Shown: positions 24,356 to 35,653 of the stretch, one piece after another
Layout of the letters: each line of letters starts with the position of its first letter
How positions within the stretch are numbered: the stretch's first letter is position 1
Source: Paraconiothyrium sp. Pb-2020
Lineage: Eukaryota; Ascomycota; Dothideomycetes; Pleosporales; Didymosphaeriaceae
DNA length: 64,000 nt
Direction of reading: 5' to 3'
NCBI GenBank assembly: GCA_022419385.1
Contig: JAJUBI010000010.1
Span: 310,001 to 374,000, forward strand
Made by a program: the position numbers and the translations under genes
The notes under the pieces: model-generated
What the model was told of the DNA's origin: nothing
Database searches by the model: none
Seen by the model: the letters and a program-made list of their open reading frames with translations, nothing else

Positions 24356-24739
24356 GACATGTGATAGGAAGCAGCCCTTGCCTTTTATCAGGACTTACCG
24401 CCTGGGCATGCGTTATCAAACCGCCTCTGCTCCATTTCTTTACCCTTATATACATATACCCCAAAAGTGTTGGTGTTATTATACTTTATCTGTACGTATA
24501 AGTAAGAGATAGTTATCAGGTAACAGGTAGATGGAGGAGGCCTCACACGAAAGTAGTAGTATTATTAATCCGTGGGGCGTCGATTGCCTCGTAGAAGAAG
24601 TACGATAAGAGGTTTATGGCTCGCAGAGAGCCCTGCCGGCCACACTACACAGCAGCATAGTTTTCCCTTGCCAGGATCGGTCTCAGGCCACAACAGACAG
24701 TCCTACAGGTCGTCACGCCACTTCCGCGAGTCTAGGCCG
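24356..24739. other. 3' flank of the Hsp70-like gene, AT-rich, no gene
   Basis: AT-rich sequence with TATACATATA-type runs follows the stop. No coding region is supported. Confidence 0.5.
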
Positions 24740-25464
24740 TCGAGAGCCCAGCGGTATGAATCTTTCGGAAATCCACCTTGGAGTCCTGAATGCGCATCTT
24801 GTCGTGGGAATAGCCGATGAGACGTACGTCCACAAGGCACACATCGTCAGCGCTTGTCTTATGCATCCTCTCCTGCAGCTTGGCCTGCTCCCGAATAGCC
24901 AAGCTGATGCGATCTACCTTGGTATCCTGAGAGCCGGCCGCCTCAGCAATTACGTGAACCTGAATCTGCTTGTCCCGCCTCTTCGGCTGCTTGTATGCCG
25001 CTCAGCTCGCTGTACTAGTTATCCAGCTTGACGAGGTCTCGCCCGAGCACCGAAAGCCGTCCACGGTGGTAGTAGCGTACGCGCTTCATCCGGTAGGGCA
25101 GCAGCTTTGCATGGAGCTGAGTGACAACCTTCTCAAGCGCATCACGCAAGCCTAAAGAATCGACATTCGTCGAGTTCTCGTCTAGCAACAGCTTCGAAGG
25201 TTCCATCATCGACACAACGTGAATCTCTTTGTGCACAATCTCCCTCACCGCCATGCCGACCCTTTCATCCCCTGCTTCACTTCGCATCCTTCTCCGTTCG
25301 GCGCAGACCCTTCTGACCGAGCTGCTGCATCTGCAACTGCCATGTACCTGCGATATCGTTCTGATGCGATGCGAGGTCTGCAGAGTAAGCGTGTTTGACG
25401 AGGCTGTGTCTTGCTCGTTTGACCGGGCGGGCTGCGCCTTCTTGTAGATATTGAGCAACAGCAT
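24740..25464 (-). pseudogene. Decayed coding block, unrecognised (element-like)
   Basis: Minus-strand pieces are clearly protein-like. The frame ending at 25015 contains IVHKEIHVVSMMEPSKLLLD and LRDALEKVVTQLHAKLLPYR. After a frame change below 25015 it continues with QPKRRDKQIQVHVIAEAAGS, KVDRISLAIREQAKLQERMH and VDVRLIGYSHDKMRIQDSKV. Upstream, near 25330, another frame has GTWQLQMQQLGQKGLRR. The residue mix suggests a long helical protein. No family is recognised, and at least two frameshifts prevent a full product. Its place next to an intact host gene shows that the decayed material is interleaved with host sequence. Confidence 0.45.
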
Positions 25465-27069
25465 GCCCTTGGCCGGATAGCGGTGGAAATAGTGGCGTTG
25501 AGCCTACCGTTAAGGCGGGGTGGGATCCTGGAAGAAGCGGAAGCGACTGCTAGGGCATGCGCGAACTCGAGACCGCAAAGCAGAGACAGGAAAACAAACA
25601 GCCGTAACTCAATTGATCTGGAAAGGTCTGTTGGGTTTGGATGTCTTTCACGCCGCACATGTTGCTATTTGGCCTCTGGGGATTTGGGCAGTCGCAAGGT
25701 GTCTCCGACTATTTCTAGGCGTCTTGGACGCAAGCACTGAGAGACGAAGGGTTGATTTAGGAAAAGGACTTGGGACAAGCGTCCCATTTCGAACGTAGAA
25801 TGTGAGTTTCAATGTTAACTGCGTTGAGGAAAGCCATCTCATTTTGGTCAATCGTGCGATCTTACCTTACGCTCTGATACAGGACTGATGAGCGTGCAGA
25901 TATTCGAGGCAAGATGAGCGCGGTAGGGAACATGCGTCGACCTGCACGAAGCGTCGTAATCTTTTGGTACAAGGCAGCTCAACAACCCTAGGAACTTCGT
26001 TCGTCTCACTTGCGCCGGTGTATGCTACGCGCGCAAAAACTCCAAACGCTGCGCAAAATAGCGGCTCGAATCTGTTTCCAAGCTGCTCTAACTGCACATA
26101 GTCAGTCGATAAGCCGTACATTTTGCCGGCGTGGTGTAGCTACTCGTATCCAGAGGTATACTCTCTAGTCCCCACTTACTTGAGTAAAATGTTGATCGTA
26201 GGTCGATTCTCCCCTAACTCTGCAAGAACCGTCGAATCAAGCTTCTATCGGTCAGTGCAGGGTAGAACCAATTTTCCTTTCGTGGAAAAGACTACATGAC
26301 GGTGTGGGATTGCGACTCCAAAGGTATAATCGATTATGAATCCCTTGTGGTGGTATCGCTTGTGGTGTAATGTGCCCGAGAGAGATCAGGTTCGTAGCTA
26401 GCCAATCTGTGTGACTGGATAGGGAATGCTCTTTCTGAGGGTCTGATATGCACTCGTTGTGCTAATTGGGTGCTCATGCAATGCTACAGACTTATCGCTC
26501 AAGAATGGAATGTAACGATCTAGCAGACCTACATAGCCTTTCACAGCGTCGAGATGCACGTAAGTCGTATTTTCATGAATCTGGGCACTGAGGACCTTCG
26601 ATCGGTGTTGTATACGCTCGGGTGTCTGATTAGTAGCAGGACTGACAACACATTTGTCAACTTCATTAGATGCGGTATCGTGCTCGTTTGATAGTCTTGA
26701 GCCAATGAAGGAGTCTTAACGCGGCATTGAGGCTGTCCACATTGGTGTCCGGAAGTCCACTGGGTAGACACTCGGTGACGTTCGATTCAATAGTGGATTG
26801 TGGCTTCGCAACTTTTTAACAGATGTTCGGGGCAAAGTAAAGGTTCTGTCGTCGGCGTCTGGGCGGAGGCATCTTCCTCACACGTTTTGACAAAGGTGTG
26901 GTGTCTAGTGGCGACGTGTTTGCAGCGAATAGAGCGACAGGGTAAGTCAACCATTATCATGTTTTCGAGCCGCGTGGCAATGGAACTATACCAACCACAC
27001 GCCAGAGAATAACGTAAACCAGCCATCACGAAGAAGATATATATCGTAGGGAGCGACCCGGTAGAGACG
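25465..27069. other. No supported gene
   Basis: Frames on both strands between 25.4 and 26.1 kb overlap and contain no motif. 26.15-26.8 kb is stop-rich. Confidence 0.4.
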
Positions 27070-27440
27070 CTGTAGGTCGAGTATACGGTGCTGCTCGCGG
27101 AGAACGGGGGCATAAAGCGCGGGCTCAACAAGATGAAGACAGTGGTGAAGGATAGCGCAGAGGCCTAGACCTAGTTTGTAGTCTCCGATACTAAAATGGT
27201 CAAGGTGGAGGCCCCCTCCTTGCTCATGGATGATTCCGTAAGCCTGGGAGTTATCTTGTGCGCTGGTACCTCCGACAATTTCGCCAGCACTGCGTCCAGG
27301 AGCCAGACCATGTTGACCTTTCCCATGACTGGGAATGGGTTGAAGCCGTCTAAGTCGTCTGTAACAGATAGGAGCATGTATAGAAGCTGCTCGAAAATCT
27401 TGCCTAAGTCCGCCAGACCTTGCAAGTCGCTAGTTGTTGA
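27070..27440 (+). pseudogene. Decayed coding fragment, unrecognised (element-like)
   Basis: The plus strand reads YTVLLAENGGIKRGLNKMKT, two TAG stops, then FVVSDTKMVKVEAPSLLMDD and TMLTFPMTGNGLKPSK, with strongly GC-ending codons. The minus strand is also open over 27425-27171, so the strand call is not certain. The plus reading has the more typical residue mix. No family is recognised. Confidence 0.35.
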
Positions 27441-28620
27441 TGGTACTCATTACACTTCTTCCCAATACTTCCGCACTTGGAAGTTTGCTCTCCGCCAAAA
27501 GTGAAGCATCCATGTAGGCCAAAGGGGGCCTCATATACTTCACGCTGGATCCATCACTGCACGTGACGGTACCGGCCACATGATCCGCACGTGACTGCTA
27601 CCCCGAGCCCGCAGGCTTGTACGTACCAGTACCCTTGCAGGTATACTCTGCGTGCAAAGCCGCACTCCTTTTTGTCGGTAGATCCCATATACCGAATCTG
27701 CCGGTAACCTATCGCCAAGTATCGACTCTGCTCCCACGTCGATGTTGTTAGGCCCCGTCCACTCCTTCGCTATTGCTGACTACGCGCTCGGTGTCGCCCA
27801 AGTAAGGGTGGAGGATTGAGCCGATAGGGACCTGCATGAGGTCGTTAACGGCACCGGGTGCGTCGCAGCTTCCTGTGTGGGGACGCCCAATCTGCAACTC
27901 CGTGTTTTTGAAGGATTCTTCGAGATAGACCTGGAGGTCGGAGGTAGAAGCGTTTCTATGTTTGGTCGAGCTATTAGTCTATGTCTAATAGAATTGCTGT
28001 ATCATTATAGATTACTAAAGACACGACTTGTTGCTTATGGTGCCAGACCTGCTGTTCTTGCCATCGCCGGGCTAGACGAACGACTTTGGATCTGTTCAAC
28101 CGGGAAGCGGAAGTGGGTTATAAGATAACATGGCACTGGAAAGGGTCTACTGCACCTCCGCCGCCAACCTTCTCACCATCGACTAAAGTGCATTTCCATC
28201 AACGAAACAATTGGGACCAGGCCAGCCGCCGCTTCCCCCTCCATCCCCTCCGCAGGCTCAGCCCACGCAGTCGATAGAGAGAAGCAGTGATTTGGACAGA
28301 ATGAGGAGCACGCAATCAAAATCTCTCGTCAATGCGAGTGATGCTAGGATGCACATGAACTTACACATCACGAAAGCTTTGATATTTGAAGTTGCGCAAA
28401 GATGCACACAGCAGAGAAGAGAACGGCTATCGCTAATACACAAAAGGTTCCAAAAATGCGCAACAGCGCGCAGCGCTGCACGGGTGCTCCAGGTGCACGC
28501 ACTCGGCCAGAGCTTTTCGTGATGGCTTTCTACAATCGGTATTGCTTACGGGTGTTGTGAAGCGCTGCCCGCGCAACGTGTGGCCCAAATTGATCGTGGC
28601 GTGATTCTTAATAACTGAGA
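27441..28620. other. No supported gene
   Basis: Only short frames, none with motifs. Part of 27.95-28.05 kb is AT-rich. Confidence 0.45.
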
Positions 28621-28624
28621 ACAC

Positions 28625-28960
28625 GTTGGAGCCGTCGAGTCGTTTATGACGGCCAGGAGCATGTACAAGAGCTAGTCGGCGGTCGCGGCGCAGGTGTATA
28701 CGGCCAAGAAGCCGGTCTCTCGCCCCCATCCACATGGGCATGGTGAGGTACTACATCGCAAAGTCCGGGTCTACGGACACCATGGCTGTGGAGACGAGGT
28801 TGATGGCGCTCTGCACCCACTTGGCGCCAGTCTTGTACGATGACTGGCCCAAACTCGATGCTGAGCGTCTCCAAGGGCGAGCTTCCGGTCATGACTGCGG
28901 AGGCTTACTTCAACATGACCGATTCCACGGACGGGAGGAATGATGGCGGTGGTTGAGGCT
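28625..28960 (+). pseudogene. Decayed coding fragment, unrecognised (element-like)
   Basis: Plus-strand pieces with GC-ending codons: MTARSMYKS, a stop, AVAAQVYTAKK; then in another frame YYIAKSGSTDTMAVETRLMA and HLAPVLYDDWPKLD; then in the third frame SVSKGELPVMTAEAYFNMTD. Each step changes frame. A STDT tetrad invites comparison with DNA polymerase B motif C (DTDS), but the surrounding residues do not fit, so no assignment is made. Confidence 0.35.
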
Positions 28961-28969
28961 ACGTCAAAG

Positions 28970-29310
28970 CAGATTGAGTAGGCCATGGAGTGGATAGGGT
29001 ACCCGTTGTTGCAGCTCGCCGCGTGCATCCAGTTCCCCATCGTAGGGACGCTCAGGAACGAGATACGTTTTTTATTGTCTAAGAGAATCAAGGTCACCCC
29101 TCCCCGAGTGAGTGTAGATGTTCTCATCCATAGGCTATTCGCATCGTCTCGTAGTACCCACTGCATGTCCGCAAGCCCACAATTCACTCCGCTCTCATGC
29201 CCCTCGTCTCATCCTTTTACTGTCTTTGAGCGACCACAATTGCATGGATCTTGTTGTAGTTCACGCCATAGTCGTCGGTCATCTTCGTCCATAGCATGAA
29301 AGCTTGCCGG
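28970..29310 (-). pseudogene. Decayed coding fragment, unrecognised (element-like)
   Basis: The minus-strand frame contains MLWTKMTDDYGVNYNKIHAI, then, after a frame change, GLADMQWVLRDDANSLWMRT, VTLILLDNKKRISFLSVPTM and NWMHAASCNNGYPIHSMAYS. The plus frame over the same bases is more hydrophobic. Convergent to the 28625-28960 fragment. No family is recognised. Confidence 0.35.
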
Positions 29311-29484
29311 CGGCGTGAAAACCATGAGCGCCGTGGAAGCCGGTGAACGCGTCTCAAACAGCTCGTTCTGGACAGGCGCCAAAGTATCGTGGTGTTTAGT
29401 GATCGAGTGAGGATGACATGGCCAGACGATACTTGGCCGTATGTTACGTGGACAGTGGAACATGGTATTGAGGAGAACGAGGGG

Positions 29485-29575
29485 AATTGATGTTGACGCT
29501 GACGAGATGGATTTGGCGATGCTGCTGGATTTGGAGGGTGCTGCTGGATTTGGCGATGCTATTTGGCGGTGCTGA
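29485..29575. repeat. Short GGATTTGGCGATGCTGCT-type repeat
   Basis: About four partial tandem copies of GCTGCTGGATTTGGCGAT with deletions, in a gene-free stretch. Confidence 0.6.
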
Positions 29576-30242
29576 TTGGCCGGCGATTAACTGACCAATC
29601 GCGTGCCGTCTCAACCTATTCAGTAACATCGCCCGTCTTTCGCCATTTCTCTTGATTCCATGAAGCAGCAAGTCTACCGGGTATTCTTCCGCTGCAGTAG
29701 TGTATATTGGTGTTGCGAAGCACGTTTCGCGCAACATGCGGCCCAAACCGACCGTGGCACGATATCCCACTTTTCAATCCTACTATGAATGCCTTGGTCC
29801 TTAGTACACTGTAGTAGTAATATGATCGTTGAAAGCTCCAAAAATTCTGTAGACGAGTAATTATAGCGGCTTCGTCCAAGCCGTTCTAGAATGGTGCCTT
29901 TCTGGATGGGAACGAACACTGCTGAATGGCGATTAACGAAGCAGACTTAGGTAGGTTCAACCAAATTTCATCTCGACAATGTTGAGACTCTGCAAATAAA
30001 AATTGTACGTGGGTCTGGTCAGTCTGGAGTGTGCATGCTGAATATGTGGGCGCTTTGAGGGAGCAATTCTACTGTATTTGACAACACAGCAAAGTACCCT
30101 AGCAGCCTTTCCTATAGGCTACAGTCCATATCAGATTCGAGGTGAGATCCATTCCAGCGGAAAGTTTCGTAAGACGCAATTACTGAGCCACCCCCTCGCA
30201 TACGCAAGCCAGGACCGACCGGTAACCTCCCCCACGCACCGG
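29576..30242. other. No supported gene
   Basis: Short frames only; stop-rich between 29.8 and 30.1 kb. Confidence 0.45.
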
Positions 30243-30723
30243 TCAGACCGCAAATAGACCCAACACACCCATGGTTACCGCTATCGCCACCCCGATAACT
30301 ACCATCACCGTGGCTAACCTCAACCACCACAGAACCACACACTGCACCCTCTCGTTATCAAGGTCTACGGCAGCGAGCCGCTGCCAGCTCGATAGCAACG
30401 TATTATGCTCTTCTGCGCGCAGCAGTTGTAGACCGACGAGCGCATATTCGGATGGCGGCTCGGATGCTGGTGGAGACGGTGCGCTGATGCCGTCCAGAGG
30501 AAGCAGAGGTGGATACTGGTATCAGATCAGTGGGTGAGCGTGTGAGATGGAATAGTGGATGAGGAATTCTTAAAGGGAACCTGAATGGGAGAATGATTGG
30601 GCTGTTGTAGATGTAAGAGGAAGGACATACTGTAGTTGCAGCCAGGAAATCTTCGTCAAAGTCTCGAGGATCGAGCGAGAAGAAATCCCCCATCTCAAGC
30701 GAAGAAGTGTCGTATCTCGTCAT
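30243..30723 (-). CDS. Small C-terminally anchored membrane protein, two exons, 121 aa
   Basis: Exon 1 is 30723-30631 (MTRYDTSSLEMGDFFSLDPR and on to LAATT). Exon 2 is 30515-30243. The 115-nt intron has a GTATGT donor and a TACCAG acceptor, and both sides are phase 0. The protein has an acidic N-terminus, a Pro/Ser linker (APSPPASEPPSEYA), a helical Leu/Gln stretch and one C-terminal hydrophobic segment of about 22 residues (VMVVIGVAIAVTMGVLGL) ending six residues later. This layout suggests a tail-anchored protein facing the cytosol. No family is recognised. It is flanked by decayed blocks but is itself intact and spliced like a host gene. Confidence 0.65.
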
Positions 30724-31649
30724 GTCTTTACTAAGATGCTGTCCAGAGTTCAGGTATAGGGCGAGCGATTGCGAGACTACGTTCGTTGAGTGTAAGGTAA
30801 CTCTTGCAATACAAGCGCGCAAACGCAAACGGGCGATCACTTTCACTTTCACACAGGCTATTGTGTGAAAGTGAGTAATCAGGAGATGGATACGTTTTGA
30901 ACAGACTATAGGCGTTTCGTGCGTAGGCTGCTGTTCAAAATGGAGGCCATCTGCTATCAATCGTGCCGGATATGGGAAGGACAGCGCTCCAGTGTTAAGG
31001 GTTATGGCACGGGCATCTACTTGCTACAGCCCGTCTTACTTCACCACCATCTGACGGGCTTGACTCTATCAATTCCGCAGGTACGGGTAATGAATATCTG
31101 AGCGAGCCTAGGCGGATACAGGTTGGCTGAGGGGTTAGTCGTTGCATGGTGGTAAGTCTACACTTCCCAAATAAGCGTTCATCGTCAGGACAGAGTGCGG
31201 ATGATCAGACTAGTCCAGGGCTTGATGGAGGAAATGGAAGGATGCGGCAAGTATACGGGGATGTTTGGAGTGGACATAAAGGTCGATGATATATCTCCCA
31301 CTGCTGATGCTAACGGGCATGGAATGTCTTCGGTCTCGCAGGTGAGATGCACTCGTCAACAATAAAAGGATGGCGATGTGTGATACAGGCGCCAATCTTT
31401 ACGCAGCTCAACGCTGGCCAGGCCATTGACGCGTTCACCATCTCCAACAGACGTGCTCATCGTCATCACTATTCGCCGTTTTGTAGCTGCCCACGTGAGA
31501 CTCTTGTTAGAGGCTCGTGCCGCTTAACCTGTCAGTATCGTGCCGAAAATCTCGATCTCGATTTTGTGCGTCTACATCACTATTAAGGTGTTCGACTACA
31601 TGTTCCAGTGCATGTACCTTAATGGTCGTCGCCTACCCTACCCTGCTTT
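30724..31649. other. No supported gene
   Basis: Upstream region of the 30723 gene and further sequence without a consistent frame. A near-perfect inverted repeat, ACTTTCACTTTCACACA / TGTGTGAAAGTGAGT, lies at about 30839-30875 and could be a hairpin. Confidence 0.45.
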
Positions 31650-32060
31650 ATCTTCCTTTAACCGCGCCCGTCTCCCACTTAATCTTCCTCTTCTTAGTGG
31701 CAAAGCAGTTGACGACTGCGTCCTTGTACAGGAAGCATTCGCCACTATCGTCAATTTTGTAATCTCGCTTTAGGGCGCCTGACATCGGCGTCGTCTTGAC
31801 AGTCTCACCCCTTGTCGTGGGGCAGATGCTGCGGGAGTTGTACACATATATGACCTGAACGGTGTTGAGGAGGTTCAAGAAGTCAGCGGGGCCGATGTTA
31901 ATGACCGACGATTGAGTGTCCTCAAGACAGACGAACTGTAGCCTTATATTCATATACGGCACGATCTTCCACGAGATCGCCGCGTTATAGTCGGTATATT
32001 AGTTCCCGTTGGTGTAGTACATCTTGTACTCGATGACGTGGAAGGTGCTGTAGAGGTTGT
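31650..32060 (-). pseudogene. Decayed coding block, unrecognised (element-like)
   Basis: On the minus strand the frame reads YSTFHVIEYKMYYTNGN, a stop, then IVPYMNIRLQFVCLEDTQSS, FLNLLNTVQVIYVYNSRSIC and KRDYKIDDSGECFLYKDAVV, ending near 31650. It has GC-ending codons and a balanced residue mix. Only one stop interrupts about 130 codons, so this is one of the better-preserved pieces. No family is recognised. It is transcribed away from the 32098-33490 block. Confidence 0.45.
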
Positions 32061-32097
32061 GAACGAAGAAGTTGTAAAGCCTGCGTTGAGCCGATGC

Positions 32098-33490
32098 TGA
32101 TCTTATATACGAGCTACGTCGTACAGCACCAGCGGATGATCTGATTGTAAAGAAGTACACAAAAGAAAATGATCTGGAACGACAACATGGTGAGACCGTT
32201 GACGAGTACGTGGGCAAGCTCCGCGGGATCACCAAGAACCCGCGGCTCGCAGAGTACAAAGACGTGAGGGCAGGCCTCGCTGAACCCGTCGGACCCATTG
32301 TGAGCAAGTGCAGACCCATCTCGGAGTCCGTGACGACGCTGATGAGGAGATAGAAGGATGTGGCCATGCTTGAGTGCGGGCCCTCCATTGCCACCCGAAG
32401 TCGGGCTCGATGACGGCCGTTGCCGTGGTATCGTCCGCGACATCGCCGGGACCCCACACCAGGAGATGCGACGGACGCAGAGATGTTGAAGGTGTTGTCC
32501 GACACTGTCTCGTCGCAGTACTTCGGGGTCTTCGAGACCGTCAACTTGACGGAGTTGTCGTGCAGCGTCTGGTGGGCAGAGCCGTTCAACTCGGTGTTGA
32601 GGGTGAGGAATAGGACCAACAACGATAACACGATGAAGCGCCTGGTGACGGAGCACGAGTTCAAGCCCGGGCTCACGTTCGCGCCCTCGCTCGAACACGA
32701 CTTCGACAGGGTTATGAAAAATCTCAAACATCTCCCAAGGCTCGGTGAGAATCGTTCTCAAGGAGTGCAGCGTTGTAATCATCGCGAGGATGTATTACAC
32801 TAGGAACGAGGGTTCCGTGTTAAGGACCTTCTCGTGCACGTCCGAGATCGAGTTGCCGGAGACGGCATCCATCCAGGGGATCGAGACGATCATGCTCTAC
32901 TTAACGTATGTCGTTTAGGCTCCAATCGGGATATCAATGCACGTCAACCACGGGTTCAGACCCACGACGGTCATGCTCAAGAACCCATTGTTAAGCATAG
33001 TGAAGAGATGTCCAACGTCCGAGAGATTATCAACAGGGTGTTAGCCAGCGTCGTCAGGGACAAGAAAATTTCGACGATCCTATATGACATTGCGTCCACC
33101 TCGATGAAGATGCGCAAGATGGAGTACAACAGGGACAAGAACCAAGCCATGATCAGCAGGAATATTATCGTATTCGTAGGCATTGCGAAATTCGGGGAAT
33201 GCTTGAGGAATTCTTGCACATCGTGATCGACCACGAGATCGAGCACAGAAGGCGAGGAAGTAGAGGCTGAGGACTGTAGGGTGCGAGCTCGACATGCCCA
33301 TGATGAGGCAAACAAAGGCGATCAAGGGGAGGGGCAGAACCATCATATACTGCAAGGACACGTTCGAGACGTTCGAATGCAACTTTCGAAAAACCACATG
33401 AAGTCCACGTAGATGGCGCGACTAGAAGAGATCAATACCTCGTCGGTGGTCCTGATTGTCGCGCTCATCGTTGGAGCGAAGACTTCATTC
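32098..33490 (+). pseudogene. Long decayed coding block, unrecognised (element-like)
   Basis: The plus strand gives a chain of pieces in changing frames. 32098-32350 contains DLIYELRRTAPADDLIVKKY and ETVDEYVGKLRGITKNPRL. 32478-32745 contains MLKVLSDTVSSQYFGVFETV and EHEFKPGLTFAPSLEHDFD. 32745-32918 contains VRIVLKECSVVIIARMYYTR and ETASIQGIETIMLYLTYVV. 33010-33225 contains MSNVREIINRVLASVVRDKK and MKMRKMEYNRDKNQAMISRN. 33290-33400 contains ELDMPMMRQTKAIKGRGRTI and CKDTFETFECNFRKTT. 33417-33490 contains MARLEEINTSSVVLIVALIV. Together they suggest one or two proteins of several hundred residues. No family is recognised by eye. Confidence 0.5.
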
Positions 33491-33539
33491 TAGTGGTTCC
33501 AGAGGGAAGACGGGTTTGAGAAGCGCGGCGCCGTGGGCT

Positions 33540-34255
33540 CTCAAGAGGGGCGACGTGTAGAACGAACAGCGCAGCCACATCACAACGTCCTAATTCGTCG
33601 CCGTGCCATCGAGCACGCCATACAGCTCGAGCTGCACACGTTGCAAGCCACAAAGAAGTGAATCGTGAGCACTTGTTCATAGCAGCCGGCGCGGCTTTGC
33701 TGGCAAGTCAGTCCGTGAACCACGCCGACGTGCAGCGCATGGAGGCGGACCCCAAGGAACCGGATGACGTGGGTGTTGTAGAAGCCTGCGACTCAAGTAA
33801 CGCTGCGCTTGACTTTCGCCGACGCCATGGGACACCCACGCAGCTCAACGATAATTTGGGCAGCCGAAGCCAAGTCATGCTCACGCTGAACCACTCCGAC
33901 TACCCCATGCCGTGCAGTCTCCAGTTGAACGAGGTGGCGGAGGGCTGAAGGGTCTTGCGTGGACGGCGGAGGAGCAGTTCGACATCATCACCGGGAGCAT
34001 CAACGCCAATAGAATCTCGAGCGTACCCACCACACCACCCGCGACAGATTCATATCAAAACATTCAAACACTGGCGCTGCACGGTCGGGTTTAGATAACA
34101 GTTCGTTGAGTCGCGTCAGGAGTACGTGCATGTGGCGGCGGACATCCCGCTGTCGCCCGACGGCCATGTCACGCGCTGTTTGTCCGGGATCTCAATCAAG
34201 CCTCCGATTGACGACCCGCGCTGGTGGAGGCGACCGAGAGCAAAGTTGATTCCGT
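33540..34255 (+). pseudogene. Decayed coding block, unrecognised (element-like)
   Basis: Continues the plus-strand material. RAIEHAIQLELHTLQATKK ends at a TGA near 33660. An open frame at 33658-33948 contains QVMLTLNHSDYPMPCSLQLN. At 34097-34250 another frame reads FVESRQEYVHVAADIPLSPD followed by HVTRCLSGISIKPPIDDPRWW. The last piece has the look of a structured domain, but I cannot assign it. Confidence 0.4.
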
Positions 34256-34283
34256 GGTAGACTGAATCCTGCGTTTATTACGA

Positions 34284-34430
34284 TGCGGCCGGGGGCAAAT
34301 ATGCGGCCGCGCGGTTTTGTGACAGCGGTTGTGTTGGCGGGCGTAATTGGGATGTACTGGTTGGACGAAACCAGAAAAACAAAACGCGGTGAGTCTCCTT
34401 TGCTTAGGAGGTCAGAGAGATGGTGTCGAT
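34284..34430 (+). CDS. Very small single-pass membrane protein ORF (element-like)
   Basis: ATG at 34284 opens a frame reading MRPGANMRPRGFVTAVVLAG, with one hydrophobic segment (FVTAVVLAGVIGMYWL) and a Lys/Arg-rich tail (DETRKTKRGESPLLRRSERW). It ends where the next small membrane ORF begins. The tight spacing of three small membrane ORFs on one strand without introns is typical of a compact viral genome and not of the host genes here. Confidence 0.35.
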
Positions 34431-34755
34431 TCTGTTAGCGCTCATGCTTGGTTCCGTCTGGATGGCCTCGGAGGGATTGTTCCCTTTCAAAGAAACCGGG
34501 TCTACCCTCGCCGTGCAAACGAAATGCCTATTTCACTTCATCCTGTGGATTTGCATCTTCTTTACAGTACTGATTAGCGGGTTGATGCTGGCGTTTGTCT
34601 GGGCGTACCAGCGTCGCCTCGGTGTCGATGGCGAGAAAACGAAGACGCACCACATCGGCATGGACGATTTTGCCGTCGCTGCTCTTGGTCGGCATCTTTC
34701 ATTTCGGCGTGAAGGGTCTTATCGAAATTCACAATGTGCCGCGCGACCCCAGTGA
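34420..34755 (+). CDS. Small two-pass membrane protein ORF, 111 aa (element-like)
   Basis: An intact frame begins MVSILLALMLGSVWMASEGL, an N-terminal hydrophobic segment. A second long hydrophobic stretch follows at residues 36-62 (CLFHFILWICIFFTVLISGL and on to FVWAYQRR). The tail is hydrophilic. The start overlaps the end of the previous small ORF and its 3' part overlaps the next. No family is recognised. Confidence 0.35.
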   Translation: MVSILLALMLGSVWMASEGLFPFKETGSTLAVQTKCLFHFILWICIFFTVLISGLMLAFVWAYQRRLGVDGEKTKTHHIGMDDFAVAALGRHLSFRREGSYRNSQCAARPQ

Positions 34756-34930
34756 GACTCAGGTCAGCGGCAAAAGTGGAAGTGGTTGTTCCAATATCCC
34801 AATGGGCTCGTCGACAGTGACTTGCACGTGGTGGCGAACAAGCCCACGCAACTCTCGCGCTTGGAAGCGTCGTCCACAGCTTGTACATTCCATCGTTGCG
34901 CTTTAAGATAAATGTGATGCGCGGGTCTCT
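34628..34930 (+). pseudogene. Small N-terminally anchored membrane protein, frameshifted (element-like)
   Basis: The frame begins MARKRRRTTSAWTILPSLLL, a basic N-terminus and a hydrophobic segment, and continues with HFGVKGLIEIHNVPRDPSET. It then shifts frame to KWLFQYPNGLVDSDLHVVAN and again to SLYIPSLRFKINVMRGSLK before a stop near 34934. A short N-terminal anchor followed by a structured domain is common in envelope or entry proteins of large DNA viruses, but that analogy is inference. No family is recognised. Confidence 0.35.
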
Positions 34931-34934
34931 AAAG

Positions 34935-35653
34935 TAGAGAGAGGTTAAGACGACGTGTCGAGAGCTCACGCGAGCTCGGACATGACAACCACCGATGGCT
35001 TCCCATACTCCTCGAGGTTGATCATCACGTAGATCCTACTCTTCCGGCAGAGCTTCGGCAGCGACCAACTCGGTCCGGCACGAGGCCGAGATCCGAGGGC
35101 CCGGAGTGCTGGTGGAAGGTTGTGCCCCATCGTACCCTGCCCAAAGCTCATACGATTGTCTGGAGATTTTGCCCAACCGCCCTTGTATGTTGAGAGACCG
35201 TTGCTACCTTTGTGGAGATGAGGTGCGGGGCGATGTCAGTGGGCGATGGGATTGCAGCGCGTGAATGGTGTGAGTCGGCATTGGAGGTGGGTGTGCCGGT
35301 GATCCAACCCTGAAACGGGACCGATATTTGTGTAGATCGAAAGTAACGACGTTCGGATGCGAGGATTTTGGCTATTGTTGGTGAGACTGTGATCAAGGCG
35401 GAGGGGGAAAGAGGGGGAAGTACGGACCCTTGCCCTCGAGGTAAAGAGCGTTTAGTCCGTGCCGGAAGATATCCAGCGGGCCGCGGCTGGTTCAGGTGGG
35501 TCTCGCAGGGGCGAGCCATGCGCACACCTCCTCATTAAGTCTCCATCCCTGTGGCGATCCCACTACGCTCTTGAGGAGAGACCCCGAGACGGTTTTGCGA
35601 GCGTTCGAGCGACACCGGATACGCCCGTGCCGTAGATATGGATTGCCATGTGT
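34935..35653. other. No supported gene
   Basis: Frames on both strands are short and conflicting. The 125-codon minus frame at 35525-35148 has no motif. Confidence 0.4.

Noticed and set aside
28735..28860. STDT in a minus/plus-ambiguous fragment as a DNA polymerase B motif C
   Set aside because: The tetrad is not DTDS and the flanking residues do not fit; no exonuclease or other polymerase motif is nearby.
32114..32782. Two minus-strand ORFs of 222 and 242 codons as genes
   Set aside because: They overlap each other in different frames and are antisense to the better plus-strand reading; length is explained by the GC-rich codon pattern of the plus strand.
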